DNA from: NORP309 sp964564165
Lineage (GTDB): Bacteria > Pseudomonadota > Gammaproteobacteria > Xanthomonadales > Marinicellaceae
Direction: 5' to 3'
Length of the DNA: 19,203 bases
NCBI GenBank assembly: GCA_964564165.1
Contig: CAZLZZ010000051.1
Location: 1-19,203, forward strand
Shown: piece by piece, positions 1 through 8,674 of the stretch
How positions within the stretch are numbered: position 1 is the first letter of the stretch
Layout of the letters: each line of letters starts with the position of its first letter
Program-made: the position numbers and the translations under genes
Notes under the pieces: generated by a model
Database searches by the model: none
What the model saw: the letters and a program-made list of their open reading frames with translations, nothing else
What the model was told of the DNA's origin: nothing

Positions 1-2105
1 CGCATTAACGCATCAATTCTGGCATCTCTTCCGCGGAAATTTCTAAATGCTTGCGCAGGATCAACCGTGTTTCTAGGTGCAAATAGGTGATCCACTAATT
101 TTTTTGCCAAAACAGTATCATAAAAACCGCCAGGAGACTCTGCAAAAGCTTCTGCCGCATCTGAGGTTAAGACATCTGCCCACATGTAACCATAATATGC
201 CGCAGCATAACCCTCTCCAGAAAACACATGACCAAATTGTGGCGACCGATGCCGCATAACAACTTCTCTGGGCATGTTTAGTTTGGCCAAGGTTTCGCGC
301 TCAAAACTATCGGGATCAAGGTTGCTAGGATCGGTCATGTGGTACTCCATATCCATCAACGCCGAAGCCAAATATTCAGTGGTGGCAAATCCTTGATTGA
401 AAGTGGCGGCCTTTTTAATTTTTGTAATCAAATCAGCTGGAATGGTTTTGCCTGTTTTGTGGTGCTTTAAAAATTGATTAATAACCTTGTCTGTGGACAA
501 CCAACGCTCCAATAGCTGCGATTGAAACTCAGTATAGTCCCGCACGCCTCCATTTAATTCCGGATATCTTACGTTGGATGACAAAGCGTGTAAAGCATGA
601 CCAAATTCATGGAAAAAGATTTTCGCATCATTCCATGAAATCAATATGGCATCACCCGCGGCTGGCTTGACATAATTAGAATTGTTTGAAGATAAAACCG
701 TTTTTTTACCATCAAAAGTACTGTGAGAACGATAAGAACGGGCCCAAGCGCCTGAACGCTTACCCTTTCTGGCAAAAGGGTCTAGGTACCACAAGCCTAT
801 ATGTTTACCAGTTGATTGGTTGGTCACTTCCCAAACTTTAACATCGGGATGATAAACAGGGACAGTATCTTTGGGCAACAATACAAAATTGAAGTTAAAC
901 AACTCCCCTGCAACAAAATGCAAAGCTTGGGTCAAATTACCCAGCTCAAGGTATTGTTTGACTTCGTTTGAATCTAAATCGTATTTTTTCTTGCGCATTT
1001 TTTCTGCATAATATCGATAATCCCAAGGCTCGATTGTGACGTTATCGCTATTTGCAATAATTTGCATGTCCGCTACTTCTTCAGCCACACGGGCAATGGC
1101 AGCTGGCCAAACGGCTTGTAACAAATCCAAAGCGTTCTCAGGAGTTTTAGCCATGCGGTTTTGTAATCGCCATTGAGCATAATTGTCAAACCCCAGTAGT
1201 TTCACCCGCTGTTGACGCAACTGTAGGACTTTTGTAATGAGTTTATTGTTGTCAAACTCGCCCCCGTTGTCACCGCGAGAATAGAAGTTGTTCCAGATTT
1301 TTTCACGCAAATCACGTTCGTCAGAATAGGTCAAAAAAGGATCCATCGAAGAACGGGTATTGGTTACTGCGTACATATCGGTTTTGCCTTGAGCTTTTGC
1401 AGCAGCAGCTGATTTAATATACGACTCAGATAACCCGTTGAGCTGATCTTTGCTAAAGAAGGTGGGATAGTTTTCTTCATCGTGTAATAAGTTGTTGGAA
1501 AACTGAGTATAAATACCAGAAAGTTCTTTGTTGATGGCCGCATATTTTATTTTCGCTTCTTTTCCGAGCTCAGATCCACTCATGGCAAACCCTTCATAAA
1601 CCAATTTTGTTACTCTTTGCTGGTCTTGCTCTAGCGGGAGCTTTAAGCTGTCTTGGTAAACTTTCTTAATGCGCTCAAATAGCTTTTTGTTTTGTTGAAT
1701 TTTAGATGACATCTCAGAAAATTTTGGTACCAGCTCGCGTTGAATAACCCGGAACTCTTTGGATGATAAGTTGCCACTCCAAATACCATAATAAACAGAA
1801 CCTCTATTCAATAATTTCCCAGCTCTTTGTAATGCCTCAATGGTGTTTTCAAAAGTCGCAGACTCTTTGTTGTTGGCAATGACATCAATATCGGCCAAAT
1901 TTTCTTTCATGGCTTGTTCAAACGCAGGCTTGATATCTGCTAATTTCATCTTATCAAATGCAGGAACGCCACCAAAAGGTCCCGTCCATTTTGCCAATAG
2001 TGGATTAGGTGTTTTTATTTGAGCTTCTGGTTCGCTATTTTGAACTTTGGAACAAGCCGATAAAAACAACAGTACAGAGATAAAGCCAATTTTTATAATT
2101 TTCAC
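1..2105 (-). CDS. dcp: M3-family peptidyl-dipeptidase (Dcp-like) lipoprotein, 3' end cut by window edge
   Basis: Zinc metallopeptidase of the thimet oligopeptidase family (M3), expected to release dipeptides from the C-termini of oligopeptides. 701 codons are visible and the frame is open at the left edge; E. coli Dcp has about 680 residues, so only a few C-terminal residues should be missing. The zinc motif HEFGH lies at residues 499-503, and the third ligand Glu is about residue 526 in YTEFQSQ. The substrate-binding stretch GEGYAAAYYGYMWAD and the terminal AFRNFRGRDARIDALMR block are typical of the family. The start is a GTG (2105-2103) preceded by GGAAA. It opens a lipoprotein signal with lipobox LSAC (Cys18, followed by Ser), which suggests an outer-membrane-anchored periplasmic enzyme. 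E. coli Dcp is not usually a lipoprotein, so the location is a difference. Divergent from the nadD-like gene. Confidence 0.93.
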   Translation of the reverse strand, partial: MKIIKIGFISVLLFLSACSKVQNSEPEAQIKTPNPLLAKWTGPFGGVPAFDKMKLADIKPAFEQAMKENLADIDVIANNKESATFENTIEALQRAGKLLNRGSVYYGIWSGNLSSKEFRVIQRELVPKFSEMSSKIQQNKKLFERIKKVYQDSLKLPLEQDQQRVTKLVYEGFAMSGSELGKEAKIKYAAINKELSGIYTQFSNNLLHDEENYPTFFSKDQLNGLSESYIKSAAAAKAQGKTDMYAVTNTRSSMDPFLTYSDERDLREKIWNNFYSRGDNGGEFDNNKLITKVLQLRQQRVKLLGFDNYAQWRLQNRMAKTPENALDLLQAVWPAAIARVAEEVADMQIIANSDNVTIEPWDYRYYAEKMRKKKYDLDSNEVKQYLELGNLTQALHFVAGELFNFNFVLLPKDTVPVYHPDVKVWEVTNQSTGKHIGLWYLDPFARKGKRSGAWARSYRSHSTFDGKKTVLSSNNSNYVKPAAGDAILISWNDAKIFFHEFGHALHALSSNVRYPELNGGVRDYTEFQSQLLERWLSTDKVINQFLKHHKTGKTIPADLITKIKKAATFNQGFATTEYLASALMDMEYHMTDPSNLDPDSFERETLAKLNMPREVVMRHRSPQFGHVFSGEGYAAAYYGYMWADVLTSDAAEAFAESPGGFYDTVLAKKLVDHLFAPRNTVDPAQAFRNFRGRDARIDALM

Positions 2106-2356
2106 AAGGTTTCCAATAGATTTATGAGAGTCGATTATTATAAAGATGAATGGCTAAGTTTAATAGCACTAAAAAGCAGAGTGTGAAAAAACCAAGTTTC
2201 TCAAGTAGCGAATAATTATGCAGAATCTAACTTATGGGGCATATAAAAGTTGAAAGTATGAGGTAAAATATTTGGCATTAAACAATAAGTACTAGAGAAA
2301 GAAACAATCAAGCATACAATACTTCATATCATTAATACTAAAGAAAGGAAAAAACA
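2106..2356. other. divergent intergenic region between dcp and nadD-like gene
   Basis: About 250 nt of AT-rich sequence that must hold promoters for both divergent genes. I see no convincing paired -35/-10 boxes and no repeat. The only clear signal is the ribosome-binding sequence AAAGAAAGGA just before the TTG start at 2357. Confidence 0.5.
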
Positions 2357-3004
2357 TTGCCTAAGTCTTATACCGTACTATTTGGTTTAACAGCTGATCC
2401 CATCCATAAAGGGCACGAACAGGCAATTATTGCTGGGATTGAATTTTTGCGCGCAAAAAATTTTGTAGTTGAGCAGTTTTATCTAGTTCCTGTGTTTTCC
2501 CCCAATTTAATCGCCCATAAAAAAGCACCTGTGGCAAGTTTTGAACAACGCTTTGCGATGTGTAAAATTGTGGCCAAGCGCATATCTCATGAGTTAAGTT
2601 GTTCTATTGAAGTAAGTGCTATTGAGAAGCAACTGTTCGAAACCACCGGAGAGAAGAGCTACAGTGTCGATACGATTAAAAAATTTAACTTGCCGAATTG
2701 TTTGTTTATGGTCAGTGCCGATCATTTTGCTGGTCGTTGGCCGAAATTTAGAAGCTGGTATAAATGGCAAGATATTTTAAACTATACAGGGTTGTTGATT
2801 AACCAACGACCCGGGCATAAAATTAATCACCGTTTTTTGCAACAATTAAACGCCATTAACCCCAATACATTTGTTGTAAACAGCACGAAAGCTATTGAGG
2901 TTTCATCATCTTCCATTAGAAAGGATTTAGACTTTTATTCTAGCAAGGATTTATTGTCCGATGATGTGGCTCAATACACCAATACAATGGGGATTTATCG
3001 TTAA
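2357..3004 (+). CDS. nadD: NadD-like nicotinate-nucleotide adenylyltransferase
   Basis: Nucleotidyltransferase of the HIGH/HxGH class, predicted to join ATP and nicotinate mononucleotide in NAD synthesis (cytoplasm). The ATP-binding loop is FGLTADPIHKGH at residues 9-20 with HxGH at 17-20. The middle block VSADHFAGRWPKFRSW parallels the family's GxDsLxxFxxW region. The second nucleotide motif SSSSIR is at 183-188, and the end, MGIYR, matches the QGLYR end of E. coli NadD. At 215 aa the length is normal. The start is a TTG, needed because the HxGH loop lies so close to the N-terminus, with a good AAGGA-type binding site upstream. The loop is unusual: the family normally has GGTFDP or GGSFDP where this has GLTADP. 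It also stands alone, away from usual NadD neighbours such as rsfS or proA. It may be a diverged paralogue rather than the main enzyme. Confidence 0.75.
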   Translation: MPKSYTVLFGLTADPIHKGHEQAIIAGIEFLRAKNFVVEQFYLVPVFSPNLIAHKKAPVASFEQRFAMCKIVAKRISHELSCSIEVSAIEKQLFETTGEKSYSVDTIKKFNLPNCLFMVSADHFAGRWPKFRSWYKWQDILNYTGLLINQRPGHKINHRFLQQLNAINPNTFVVNSTKAIEVSSSSIRKDLDFYSSKDLLSDDVAQYTNTMGIYR

Positions 3005-3123
3005 CTCACACATATAAACGGAACATATAAACACATATATTTACTTGATTAAATTTAAAAAAATGGCTTTATATAACAAGCATCGGATAAAATCATTTTT
3101 CCTAAAACGACAAAAAGATTTTA

Positions 3124-4608
3124 ATGAACCAGTTAAGCTTAGCCCCATCGGTACTGTTGTTGGTCACAGTTAGTTATTTTGTGTTGCTTGCTTTTATCGC
3201 TAAAAAGACCTCAAAACAAGCAAGCAACTTAGATTTTTACAACGGATCAAAACAATCTCCATGGTTTGTTGTGGCTTTTGGCATGGTTGGCGCAACGCTT
3301 TCCGGGGTAACTTTTATTTCGATTCCTGGCTGGGTACACAACACTCAGTTTTCCTATTTACAAATGGTCATGGGTTATACCGTTGGTTATGGGATCATCA
3401 TGTATGTTTTGTTGCCGATGTATTACAAAAGAAATTTGATTTCAATCTATGGCTACCTTAACCAGCGATTTGGAACAACCTCTCACAAAACAGGTGCGAG
3501 TTTTTTTATCGTATCAAAAATCATTGGCGCCTCTTTTCGTTTGTATTTAGTGGCCATGGTCTTACACGACTTTATTTTTTCCTATTATGGCATTCCTTTT
3601 TGGCTGACGACATTAATTAGCTTGCTGCTGATTTGGAGTTATACCGTAAAAGGCGGGATAAAAACCATTATCTGGACAGATACTTTGCAGACTTTTTTTA
3701 TGATCGCTGCCATTCTAATCGCCATATTTTCCCTTTCATCTGCCTTAAATTTGGATTTTTCAGGCGTGGTGACAACCATTAGCAACCATGATTATTCAAA
3801 AGTCTTCTTCTTTGATGGCGGTTGGTCAGATAAAAACAATTTCTACAAACAGTTTTTAGCAGGGGCCTTATTAGCGGTGGTCATGACAGGTTTAGACCAA
3901 GATATGATGCAAAAAAACCTCAGCTGTAAAAACCTGAAAGACTCGCAAAAAAACATTCGGTGGTTTTTTGTGGTTCTGGTATTGGTCAATATAATAATAA
4001 TGTGTTTGGGCGTTTTATTGTATGTTTATGCCAACCAACAAGGCATTGATTTACCCACAGACTCAAACGGCAAAATCATCACCGATAAAGTGTTTCCTAG
4101 TATTGCCTTAAATTATATGCCAGCCTATTTGGGCATAGTGTTCTTGGTGGGAATTTTGGCAGCGGCTTATTCAAGCGCCGATTCAGCCTTAACCTCCTTA
4201 ACCACCTCATATTGTGTAGACATTAAAAATGAAATAAACACACCAAAAAAACAACGCATGTTGATTCATTTTGGTTTCACATTGATCTTGTTTGTGACTG
4301 TTGTGGTGTTTAAATACACCATGAACGCATCCGCTATTTCGGCTTTGTTTACTTTGGCGAGCTACATCTATGGACCATTACTGGGGTTGTTTGCATTTGG
4401 AATGATTACAAAAAGATCAGTAAGAGATAAGTATGTGCCAGCAATAGCGGTTCTTTCCCCCATTTTAACCTTTGTTTTAAACAAATACTCACAACAACTT
4501 TTTGCTGGCTACCAGTTTGGTTTTGAGCTGCTGTTCATTAATGGCTTATTGATGTATTTAGGATTGTTGCTTTTTTCAAGCAACAAAAATCAAGTTCCTA
4601 GAGTCTAA
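3124..4608 (+). CDS. sodium:solute symporter (SSS/SLC5 family)
   Basis: Integral inner-membrane Na+-coupled transporter of 494 aa with about 13 hydrophobic segments along its whole length, the normal size and topology for this family. Recognisable elements are SGVTFISIPGW (residues 60-70) in the first core helices, GGIKTIIWTDTLQ after a conserved Lys-rich turn, and a Ser-rich helix AAAYSSADSALTSLTTSY near residue 350. That helix corresponds to the Na2-site helix. The substrate cannot be read from the sequence; relatives carry sugars, amino acids, carboxylates or sialic acid. It is followed after 84 nt by an NhaC-type antiporter on the same strand, so both may belong to sodium-linked physiology, but no shared operon signal is visible. 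The ATG start is preceded by an A/T-rich stretch lacking a strong ribosome-binding site. Confidence 0.92.
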   Translation: MNQLSLAPSVLLLVTVSYFVLLAFIAKKTSKQASNLDFYNGSKQSPWFVVAFGMVGATLSGVTFISIPGWVHNTQFSYLQMVMGYTVGYGIIMYVLLPMYYKRNLISIYGYLNQRFGTTSHKTGASFFIVSKIIGASFRLYLVAMVLHDFIFSYYGIPFWLTTLISLLLIWSYTVKGGIKTIIWTDTLQTFFMIAAILIAIFSLSSALNLDFSGVVTTISNHDYSKVFFFDGGWSDKNNFYKQFLAGALLAVVMTGLDQDMMQKNLSCKNLKDSQKNIRWFFVVLVLVNIIIMCLGVLLYVYANQQGIDLPTDSNGKIITDKVFPSIALNYMPAYLGIVFLVGILAAAYSSADSALTSLTTSYCVDIKNEINTPKKQRMLIHFGFTLILFVTVVVFKYTMNASAISALFTLASYIYGPLLGLFAFGMITKRSVRDKYVPAIAVLSPILTFVLNKYSQQLFAGYQFGFELLFINGLLMYLGLLLFSSNKNQVPRV

Positions 4609-4692
4609 TTAATTGATACAAAACCCCTCTAATCATGCGACATCTTGTAAAAAATCCGTAGAATATAAAGTACGTATAATTTAAAGGAAAAA

Positions 4693-6084
4693 ATGCAACC
4701 TAAAACCAGCACTTTACCGCATGCCATTTTGGTGTTTCTTTCTTTGGTGACGATGATTTCCATTGGCTTCTTTAAAATGGAAATTTCTCTGCACATTGTT
4801 CTTTATATTGTACTAATTTGGGTAGCCATAAATGCCCGAATACTGGGCTATACCTTTGACGACATTCGGAGCATGATGAGCAAGAGTATTTCGCGTTCTC
4901 TTTCAGCAATATATGTGTTTCTATTAATCGGCATGGTGATTGCCGCTTTCATGAAAAGTGGCACAGTTGTGGCTTTGATTTATTATGGGCTAGATTGGAT
5001 TACTGCCCAATGGTTTTTGCCTGTTGGTTTAATACTGTGTGCGTTTATGTCTTTGGCAACAGGCACTTCATGGGGAACAGTAGGGACTCTTGGTGTGGTT
5101 TTTATTGGCATTGGAACAGTGTTGAATATTCCTTTGCCACTGGTAGCAGGCATGATAATCTCAGGTGCAACTTTTGGTGACAAGCTTTCGCCTATTTCAG
5201 ATACCACCAACTTGGCAGCCATGAGTACTGATACCGATTTGTACGAGCATATTCGATCCATGTTGTTTACCACCGTACCTACTTTTTTGATTGTTTTGGT
5301 GATGTTTGCCTACATGGGTTATGGCGTGGATCCAACCGCTTCTTTTTCTGATATTGCAGTCATTCGCCAGGTTTTGGCGAACAGCTTTAACCTCAACCCA
5401 TTGATTACTTTTATTCCCATTGTTGTGCTTTTTGTTTTAAGCATGAAAAGATATGCACCAGAAGTTACCATGACCGCCAGTATTGTTGCGGCAAGTTTAA
5501 TAGCAATATTTTATCAAGACAACTCGGTAGCAAATGTTGCCAATGCGCTTTGGGAAAACACCAAGGGCGATACTGGCACAGAGATGATAGATGATTTATT
5601 GGGCAGAGGTGGCTTGTACTCAATGGCTTGGACTTTGTTATTGTCGCTTATGGCAATAGCCATGGGTGGTATTTTACACGGCGCTGGTTTTTTAACGGTA
5701 TTACTTAAAGGCATTATCTCTAGAATTAAAAAAGCGGGCTCATTGGTTGCAGCAACCATTTCAACAGCCGTGATTGGCAATTTATCCATGGGAGAAACCT
5801 ATATTGTTATTATTCTAAATAGCCAACTTTACAAAAAAGCCTATCAACAAAAAGGCGTTAAATCCTCGGTTTTATCTCGCTCAGTAGAGGAGGGCTCAAC
5901 CTTGACAACAGCCTTAATCCCTTGGAGCACCACCAGTATATTTTATGTAACAACCCTGGGAGTAGCAACCTTAGACTATGCGCCCTATGCTTTGTTGAAT
6001 TATATTAACCCGTTATTGGCCATTGTCTTTGCCTATTTAGGAATCGCCATTTTCAAGATAACTAAAACCAACAAAGAGCAATAA
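4693..6084 (+). CDS. nhaC: NhaC-family Na+/H+ antiporter
   Basis: Inner-membrane antiporter, 463 aa with about 11-12 hydrophobic helices, predicted to exchange sodium for protons; some relatives exchange malate/lactate or other solutes. Family markers are ATGTSWGTVGTLG at about residues 122-134 and SGATFGDKLSPISDTTN at 157-173, followed by the charged DTDLYEHIRSM turn. The second half repeats the pattern with GNLSMGETYIVIILNSQLY and EEGSTLTTALIPWST, as expected of inverted-repeat ion transporters. An AAAGGA ribosome-binding site lies a few bases before the ATG. Downstream is the repeat-filled convergent gap; no dedicated terminator is visible other than those inverted repeats. Confidence 0.9.
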   Translation: MQPKTSTLPHAILVFLSLVTMISIGFFKMEISLHIVLYIVLIWVAINARILGYTFDDIRSMMSKSISRSLSAIYVFLLIGMVIAAFMKSGTVVALIYYGLDWITAQWFLPVGLILCAFMSLATGTSWGTVGTLGVVFIGIGTVLNIPLPLVAGMIISGATFGDKLSPISDTTNLAAMSTDTDLYEHIRSMLFTTVPTFLIVLVMFAYMGYGVDPTASFSDIAVIRQVLANSFNLNPLITFIPIVVLFVLSMKRYAPEVTMTASIVAASLIAIFYQDNSVANVANALWENTKGDTGTEMIDDLLGRGGLYSMAWTLLLSLMAIAMGGILHGAGFLTVLLKGIISRIKKAGSLVAATISTAVIGNLSMGETYIVIILNSQLYKKAYQQKGVKSSVLSRSVEEGSTLTTALIPWSTTSIFYVTTLGVATLDYAPYALLNYINPLLAIVFAYLGIAIFKITKTNKEQ

Positions 6085-6111
6085 AGCTGTATCAAATAAT
6101 TTTACATCTAT

Positions 6112-6194
6112 TGTAGGGGCGGCGATTTATCGCGTCCAATTTTTCGTGTGAATTAATGCGCCAGACATAGACGCGATAAATCGCCGTCTCTACA
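6112..6194. repeat. REP-like inverted repeat, family A
   Basis: Left arm 6112-6136 (begins TGTAGGGGCGGCGATTTATC) and right arm 6170-6194 (begins GACGCGATAAATCGCCGTCT) are 25-nt inverted copies with two mismatches, separated by 33 nt. Either arm also contains the near-palindrome CGATTTATCG. This looks like a REP/BIME-type intergenic palindrome. Placed right after nhaC, it may also stabilise or end transcripts. Confidence 0.85.
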
Positions 6195-6301
6195 GTTGGT
6201 TTTGGTATGGCAAAATAGTGACTTGATGTCTTTGTCAAACATGCTACCTCCCTAACAATACTTGTGTTATTAGTGTACACCAATTCATTGACGGTGAACA
6301 C

Positions 6302-6448
6302 GTAGGTTGGCGCTGAGGTACGAAGCCCAACAGCAATCTATCAACAAACTATTAAACAAACAAGGGTTGTGACAAAATTCACCACACTCTAATTCATCAT
6401 CAACCCAAACACCGCAATGTTGGGCTTCGTACCTCAGCGCCAACCTAC
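6302..6448. repeat. 31-bp perfect terminal inverted repeat element, family B
   Basis: Arms 6302-6332 and 6418-6448 are perfect 31-nt inverted copies (left arm begins GTAGGTTGGCGCTGAGGTAC), enclosing an 85-nt AT-rich spacer with no gene. Total 147 bp, the size of a small MITE-like or REP-pair element. No target-site duplication is apparent at the edges. From memory, TTGGGCTTCGTACCTCAGC-like repeats occur in many unrelated bacteria; that is recollection, not a search. Confidence 0.9.
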
Positions 6449-6491
6449 ATTTAAACAGATAAATACTTTACAAAACAAGAGCAACAAAACC

Positions 6492-6516
6492 CGTACTTTC
6501 TCTAAAAGAAAGTACG
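6492..6516 (-). terminator. rho-independent terminator of the dehydratase gene
   Basis: A perfect 10-bp stem (CGTACTTTCT / AGAAAGTACG) with a 5-nt loop begins directly after the TAA stop on the minus strand. It is followed in that direction by GGGTTTTGTT, a short U-rich tract. The stem is AT-rich, so strength is uncertain. Confidence 0.65.
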
Positions 6517-7476
6517 TTAGATAAAATCTTGCCCAAGAATTTGCACCAACATTGACGGGTCAATGTTTCCGCCGCTGATAATAACACCAATTTTTTCATT
6601 TGGGTTTACTTCTACAGCTTTGCTTAGTAATGCCGCCAAACCCAATGCTCCTGATGGTTCTACCACTATTTTCATGCGCAGCAAATGAAATTGTACGGCT
6701 TGCATGATGGCTAATTCGGTCACGGTCTTCATAGCATTTACGTGTTTTTGGATTAATGGAAAAGTAAGCTTGCCCAAAGAGGTGGTTCTTGTGCCATCGG
6801 CGATGGTGTTGGGATTTGGGATGCTGACCAGTTGCCCTGAATAAAAGGATTGAGTGGCATCATCGGCATTTTCTGGTTCAATGCCAATAACTTCACAGTT
6901 TGGATTTAAGCCTTTTGTGGCAATGGCAGAACCACTCAACAAACCACCACCGCCACAGGGAACCAATAATTTAGTCAAGCCCCTTACTTTTTGCTGCAGT
7001 TCGTATGCTGCAGTACCTTGTCCTGCAATGACTTGCCTGTTATCAAACGGTGCAATTAAGCTATAGCCAAATTTTTCTTGGATTTTGCCAGTGACATTTT
7101 CACGCAATTCTGTTTTTACATCATAAATCACCACTTCTGCACCATAGCCCTTGGTGGCAGCCAGTTTGATTTCAGGTGCGTTGTTGGGCATAACGATGGT
7201 GGTTTTTATGCCCAGTGTTTTGCCAACTAAAGCAACTGCTTGAGCATGATTACCCGATGAAAAGGCGATAATGCCACGTTGTTTTTCTTGTTTTGTCAAT
7301 TGTGAAATACAATTAAAAGCACCGCGGAATTTAAAGGCCCCAATTTTTTGAAAGTTCTCACATTTGAAATAAACTTCTGCCCCTAACATTGAGTTCAATG
7401 TAGAAGAAGACAAAACAGGTGTTTTGTTGGCGTGTCCTTCAAGGCGATTTACTGCTTCTTTTATTTGTTCAAACAT
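6517..7476 (-). CDS. threonine/serine dehydratase (PLP fold type II)
   Basis: Cytoplasmic PLP enzyme of the TdcB/IlvA/serine racemase group, expected to deaminate threonine and serine to 2-oxobutyrate or pyruvate. The PLP lysine is Lys49 in KIGAFKFRGA. The substrate loop SSGNHAQA is at residues 73-80, and the glycine phosphate-binding loop CGGGGLLSG lies near 173-181. At 319 aa it has only the catalytic domain; the C-terminal ACT-like regulatory domain of biosynthetic IlvA is absent, so it resembles the shorter catabolic TdcB type or serine/threonine racemases. IIVEPSGALGLAA-like sequence near the C-terminus is also conserved. It stands alone, divergent from the SDR operon with only about 60 nt between the starts. 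Which amino acid is preferred, and whether racemase activity exists, cannot be told. Confidence 0.88.
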   Translation of the reverse strand: MFEQIKEAVNRLEGHANKTPVLSSSTLNSMLGAEVYFKCENFQKIGAFKFRGAFNCISQLTKQEKQRGIIAFSSGNHAQAVALVGKTLGIKTTIVMPNNAPEIKLAATKGYGAEVVIYDVKTELRENVTGKIQEKFGYSLIAPFDNRQVIAGQGTAAYELQQKVRGLTKLLVPCGGGGLLSGSAIATKGLNPNCEVIGIEPENADDATQSFYSGQLVSIPNPNTIADGTRTTSLGKLTFPLIQKHVNAMKTVTELAIMQAVQFHLLRMKIVVEPSGALGLAALLSKAVEVNPNEKIGVIISGGNIDPSMLVQILGQDFI

Positions 7477-7501
7477 CTTTTCGTTATTGGTTAAATCAGG
7501 T

Positions 7502-7507
7502 TATACT
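7502..7507 (+). promoter_or_regulatory. possible -10 box of the SDR-cupin-CAP operon
   Basis: TATACT lies 28 nt before the ATG at 7536 in a 59-nt divergent spacer that must hold promoters for both directions. No clear -35 hexamer is paired with it, so this is tentative. Confidence 0.35.
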
Positions 7508-7535
7508 ATAGCACTTAATTAAAAGAGCAAAACAA

Positions 7536-8288
7536 ATGTTTTCATTAAAAAACAAAGTGGCACTAATTACTGGTGCATCAAGAGGCATTGGCGAAGAAGT
7601 GGCAAAACTTTATGCAAAAGCTGGAGCACATGTGATTGTGTCCAGTCGCAAGCAGGAAGGTGTTGATGCTGTGGCTGAAAAAATTAAAGCCACTGGTGGA
7701 AAAGCCACCGGCATTGCTTGTCATATTGGCGATCAAGGAGCAATAGAGGGACTGATTGAAACCATAAAAAAAGACTTTGGTCGGCTAGATATTTTGGTCA
7801 ATAATGCAGCAGCCAATCCTTATTTTGGGCACATTTTAGACACGCCTGTTTCTGCCATGAAAAAAACCATCGAGGTCAATATTGAAGGCTACTTTTTAAT
7901 GAGTCAATTAGCAGGGCAAATGATGCGTGACAATGATGGTGGTTGTATTATTAATACCGCATCAATTAATGGCGTGACACCGGGCCCAATGCAGGGTATC
8001 TACTCGATTACTAAAGCGGCAATAATTTCCATGACCAAGGCCTTTGCCAAAGAATGCGCACCACAAAACATACGGGTCAATGCAGTGCTACCTGGATTAA
8101 CCGACACCAAATTTGCATCGACCCTAACCAGCAATGAATTTATGTTGAAACAAATCATGCCACTGATACCCATGAATCGCGTAGCTGACCCGTCTGAAAC
8201 CGCAGGTGCTTTTTTGTTTTTGGCATCCGATGCTGCCAGTTATATCACGGGCATAAATATTCCTGTTGATGGCGGCTTGTTAATCTAA
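7536..8288 (+). CDS. short-chain dehydrogenase/reductase (classical SDR)
   Basis: Soluble NAD(P)-dependent oxidoreductase of 250 aa, the standard classical-SDR length. The cofactor motif TGASRGIG is at residues 12-19. SSRK at 37-40 after the second strand suggests NADP(H). NNAA is at 90-93. The catalytic tetrad is complete: Asn116 in VNIEG, Ser144, Tyr157 and Lys161 (YSITK). The end ITGINIPVDGG is typical of the FabG/DHRS4-like branch. The substrate is unknown; FabG-like annotation would be too specific. It is the first gene of a three-gene operon: its TAA shares one base with the ATG of the cupin gene (TAATG), which implies translational coupling. Confidence 0.92.
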   Translation: MFSLKNKVALITGASRGIGEEVAKLYAKAGAHVIVSSRKQEGVDAVAEKIKATGGKATGIACHIGDQGAIEGLIETIKKDFGRLDILVNNAAANPYFGHILDTPVSAMKKTIEVNIEGYFLMSQLAGQMMRDNDGGCIINTASINGVTPGPMQGIYSITKAAIISMTKAFAKECAPQNIRVNAVLPGLTDTKFASTLTSNEFMLKQIMPLIPMNRVADPSETAGAFLFLASDAASYITGINIPVDGGLLI

Positions 8289-8674
8289 TGTTCAGAATTT
8301 ATTTAGCTATTGTTGGGCTTTTTTTCTGTTTTATTGGCAAAACAGAACAACTATTGGGGCCTTTACAGGCGGGCTGGAAGGGAGAAAAAGTGTGCGAGTT
8401 ATTAAACGAAGATGACCATCAGCGAATTTTACGCTGTACTTTTCCACCAGGTGTTGGCCATGAAAAGCACAAACACAATGCCCACTTTGGTTACGCACTG
8501 GCAGGCGGCAAAATGCAGCTAACCGATGACAAAGGAACCAGAGTTGTTGAATTAAACACCAACAGTTATTTTAAAAGCGAAGGAAAAAAATGGCACGAAG
8601 TGTTAAATACGGGCAGTACTACTGTGATATACTTGATGATTGAATTAAAAAAAGAAATCGATTATGAACAATAG
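8288..8674 (+). CDS. small cupin-domain protein with N-terminal hydrophobic segment
   Basis: A 128-aa single-domain cupin. Residues 1-17 (MFRIYLAIVGLFFCFIG) are hydrophobic and form a probable uncleaved anchor or signal sequence, so the domain probably faces the periplasm. The first cupin motif carries His58, His61, His63 and His66 (GHEKHKHNAHFGYALAGG), and the second has GKKWHEVLNTGS. Together they give a plausible metal site, although the Glu usual in the first motif is not obvious. Reaction unknown. It starts on the last base of the SDR stop codon and overlaps the next gene by 11 nt, so it is made together with both neighbours. Confidence 0.8.
   Translation: MFRIYLAIVGLFFCFIGKTEQLLGPLQAGWKGEKVCELLNEDDHQRILRCTFPPGVGHEKHKHNAHFGYALAGGKMQLTDDKGTRVVELNTNSYFKSEGKKWHEVLNTGSTTVIYLMIELKKEIDYEQ

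Larger units (their letters stand above)
6085..6516. other. repeat-filled convergent intergenic region
   Basis: 432 nt between the convergent nhaC and dehydratase genes with no credible gene. It contains two unrelated inverted-repeat elements (6112-6194 and 6302-6448) and a terminator hairpin at the dehydratase end. The 107 nt between the two repeats show nothing recognisable. Confidence 0.8.

Noticed and set aside
4645..4680. Promoter for nhaC (TTGTAA, TATAAA and TATAAT hexamers)
   Set aside because: No pair has acceptable spacing, and the TATAAT lies too close to the ribosome-binding site to serve the gene.
6092..6301. 69-codon open frame on the minus strand
   Set aside because: Much of it is read through the family A inverted repeat, there is no ribosome-binding site, and it has no recognisable protein features.
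6112..6448. CRISPR array
   Set aside because: The repeats are inverted, of two different sequences, and not regularly spaced direct repeats; no cas genes are nearby.
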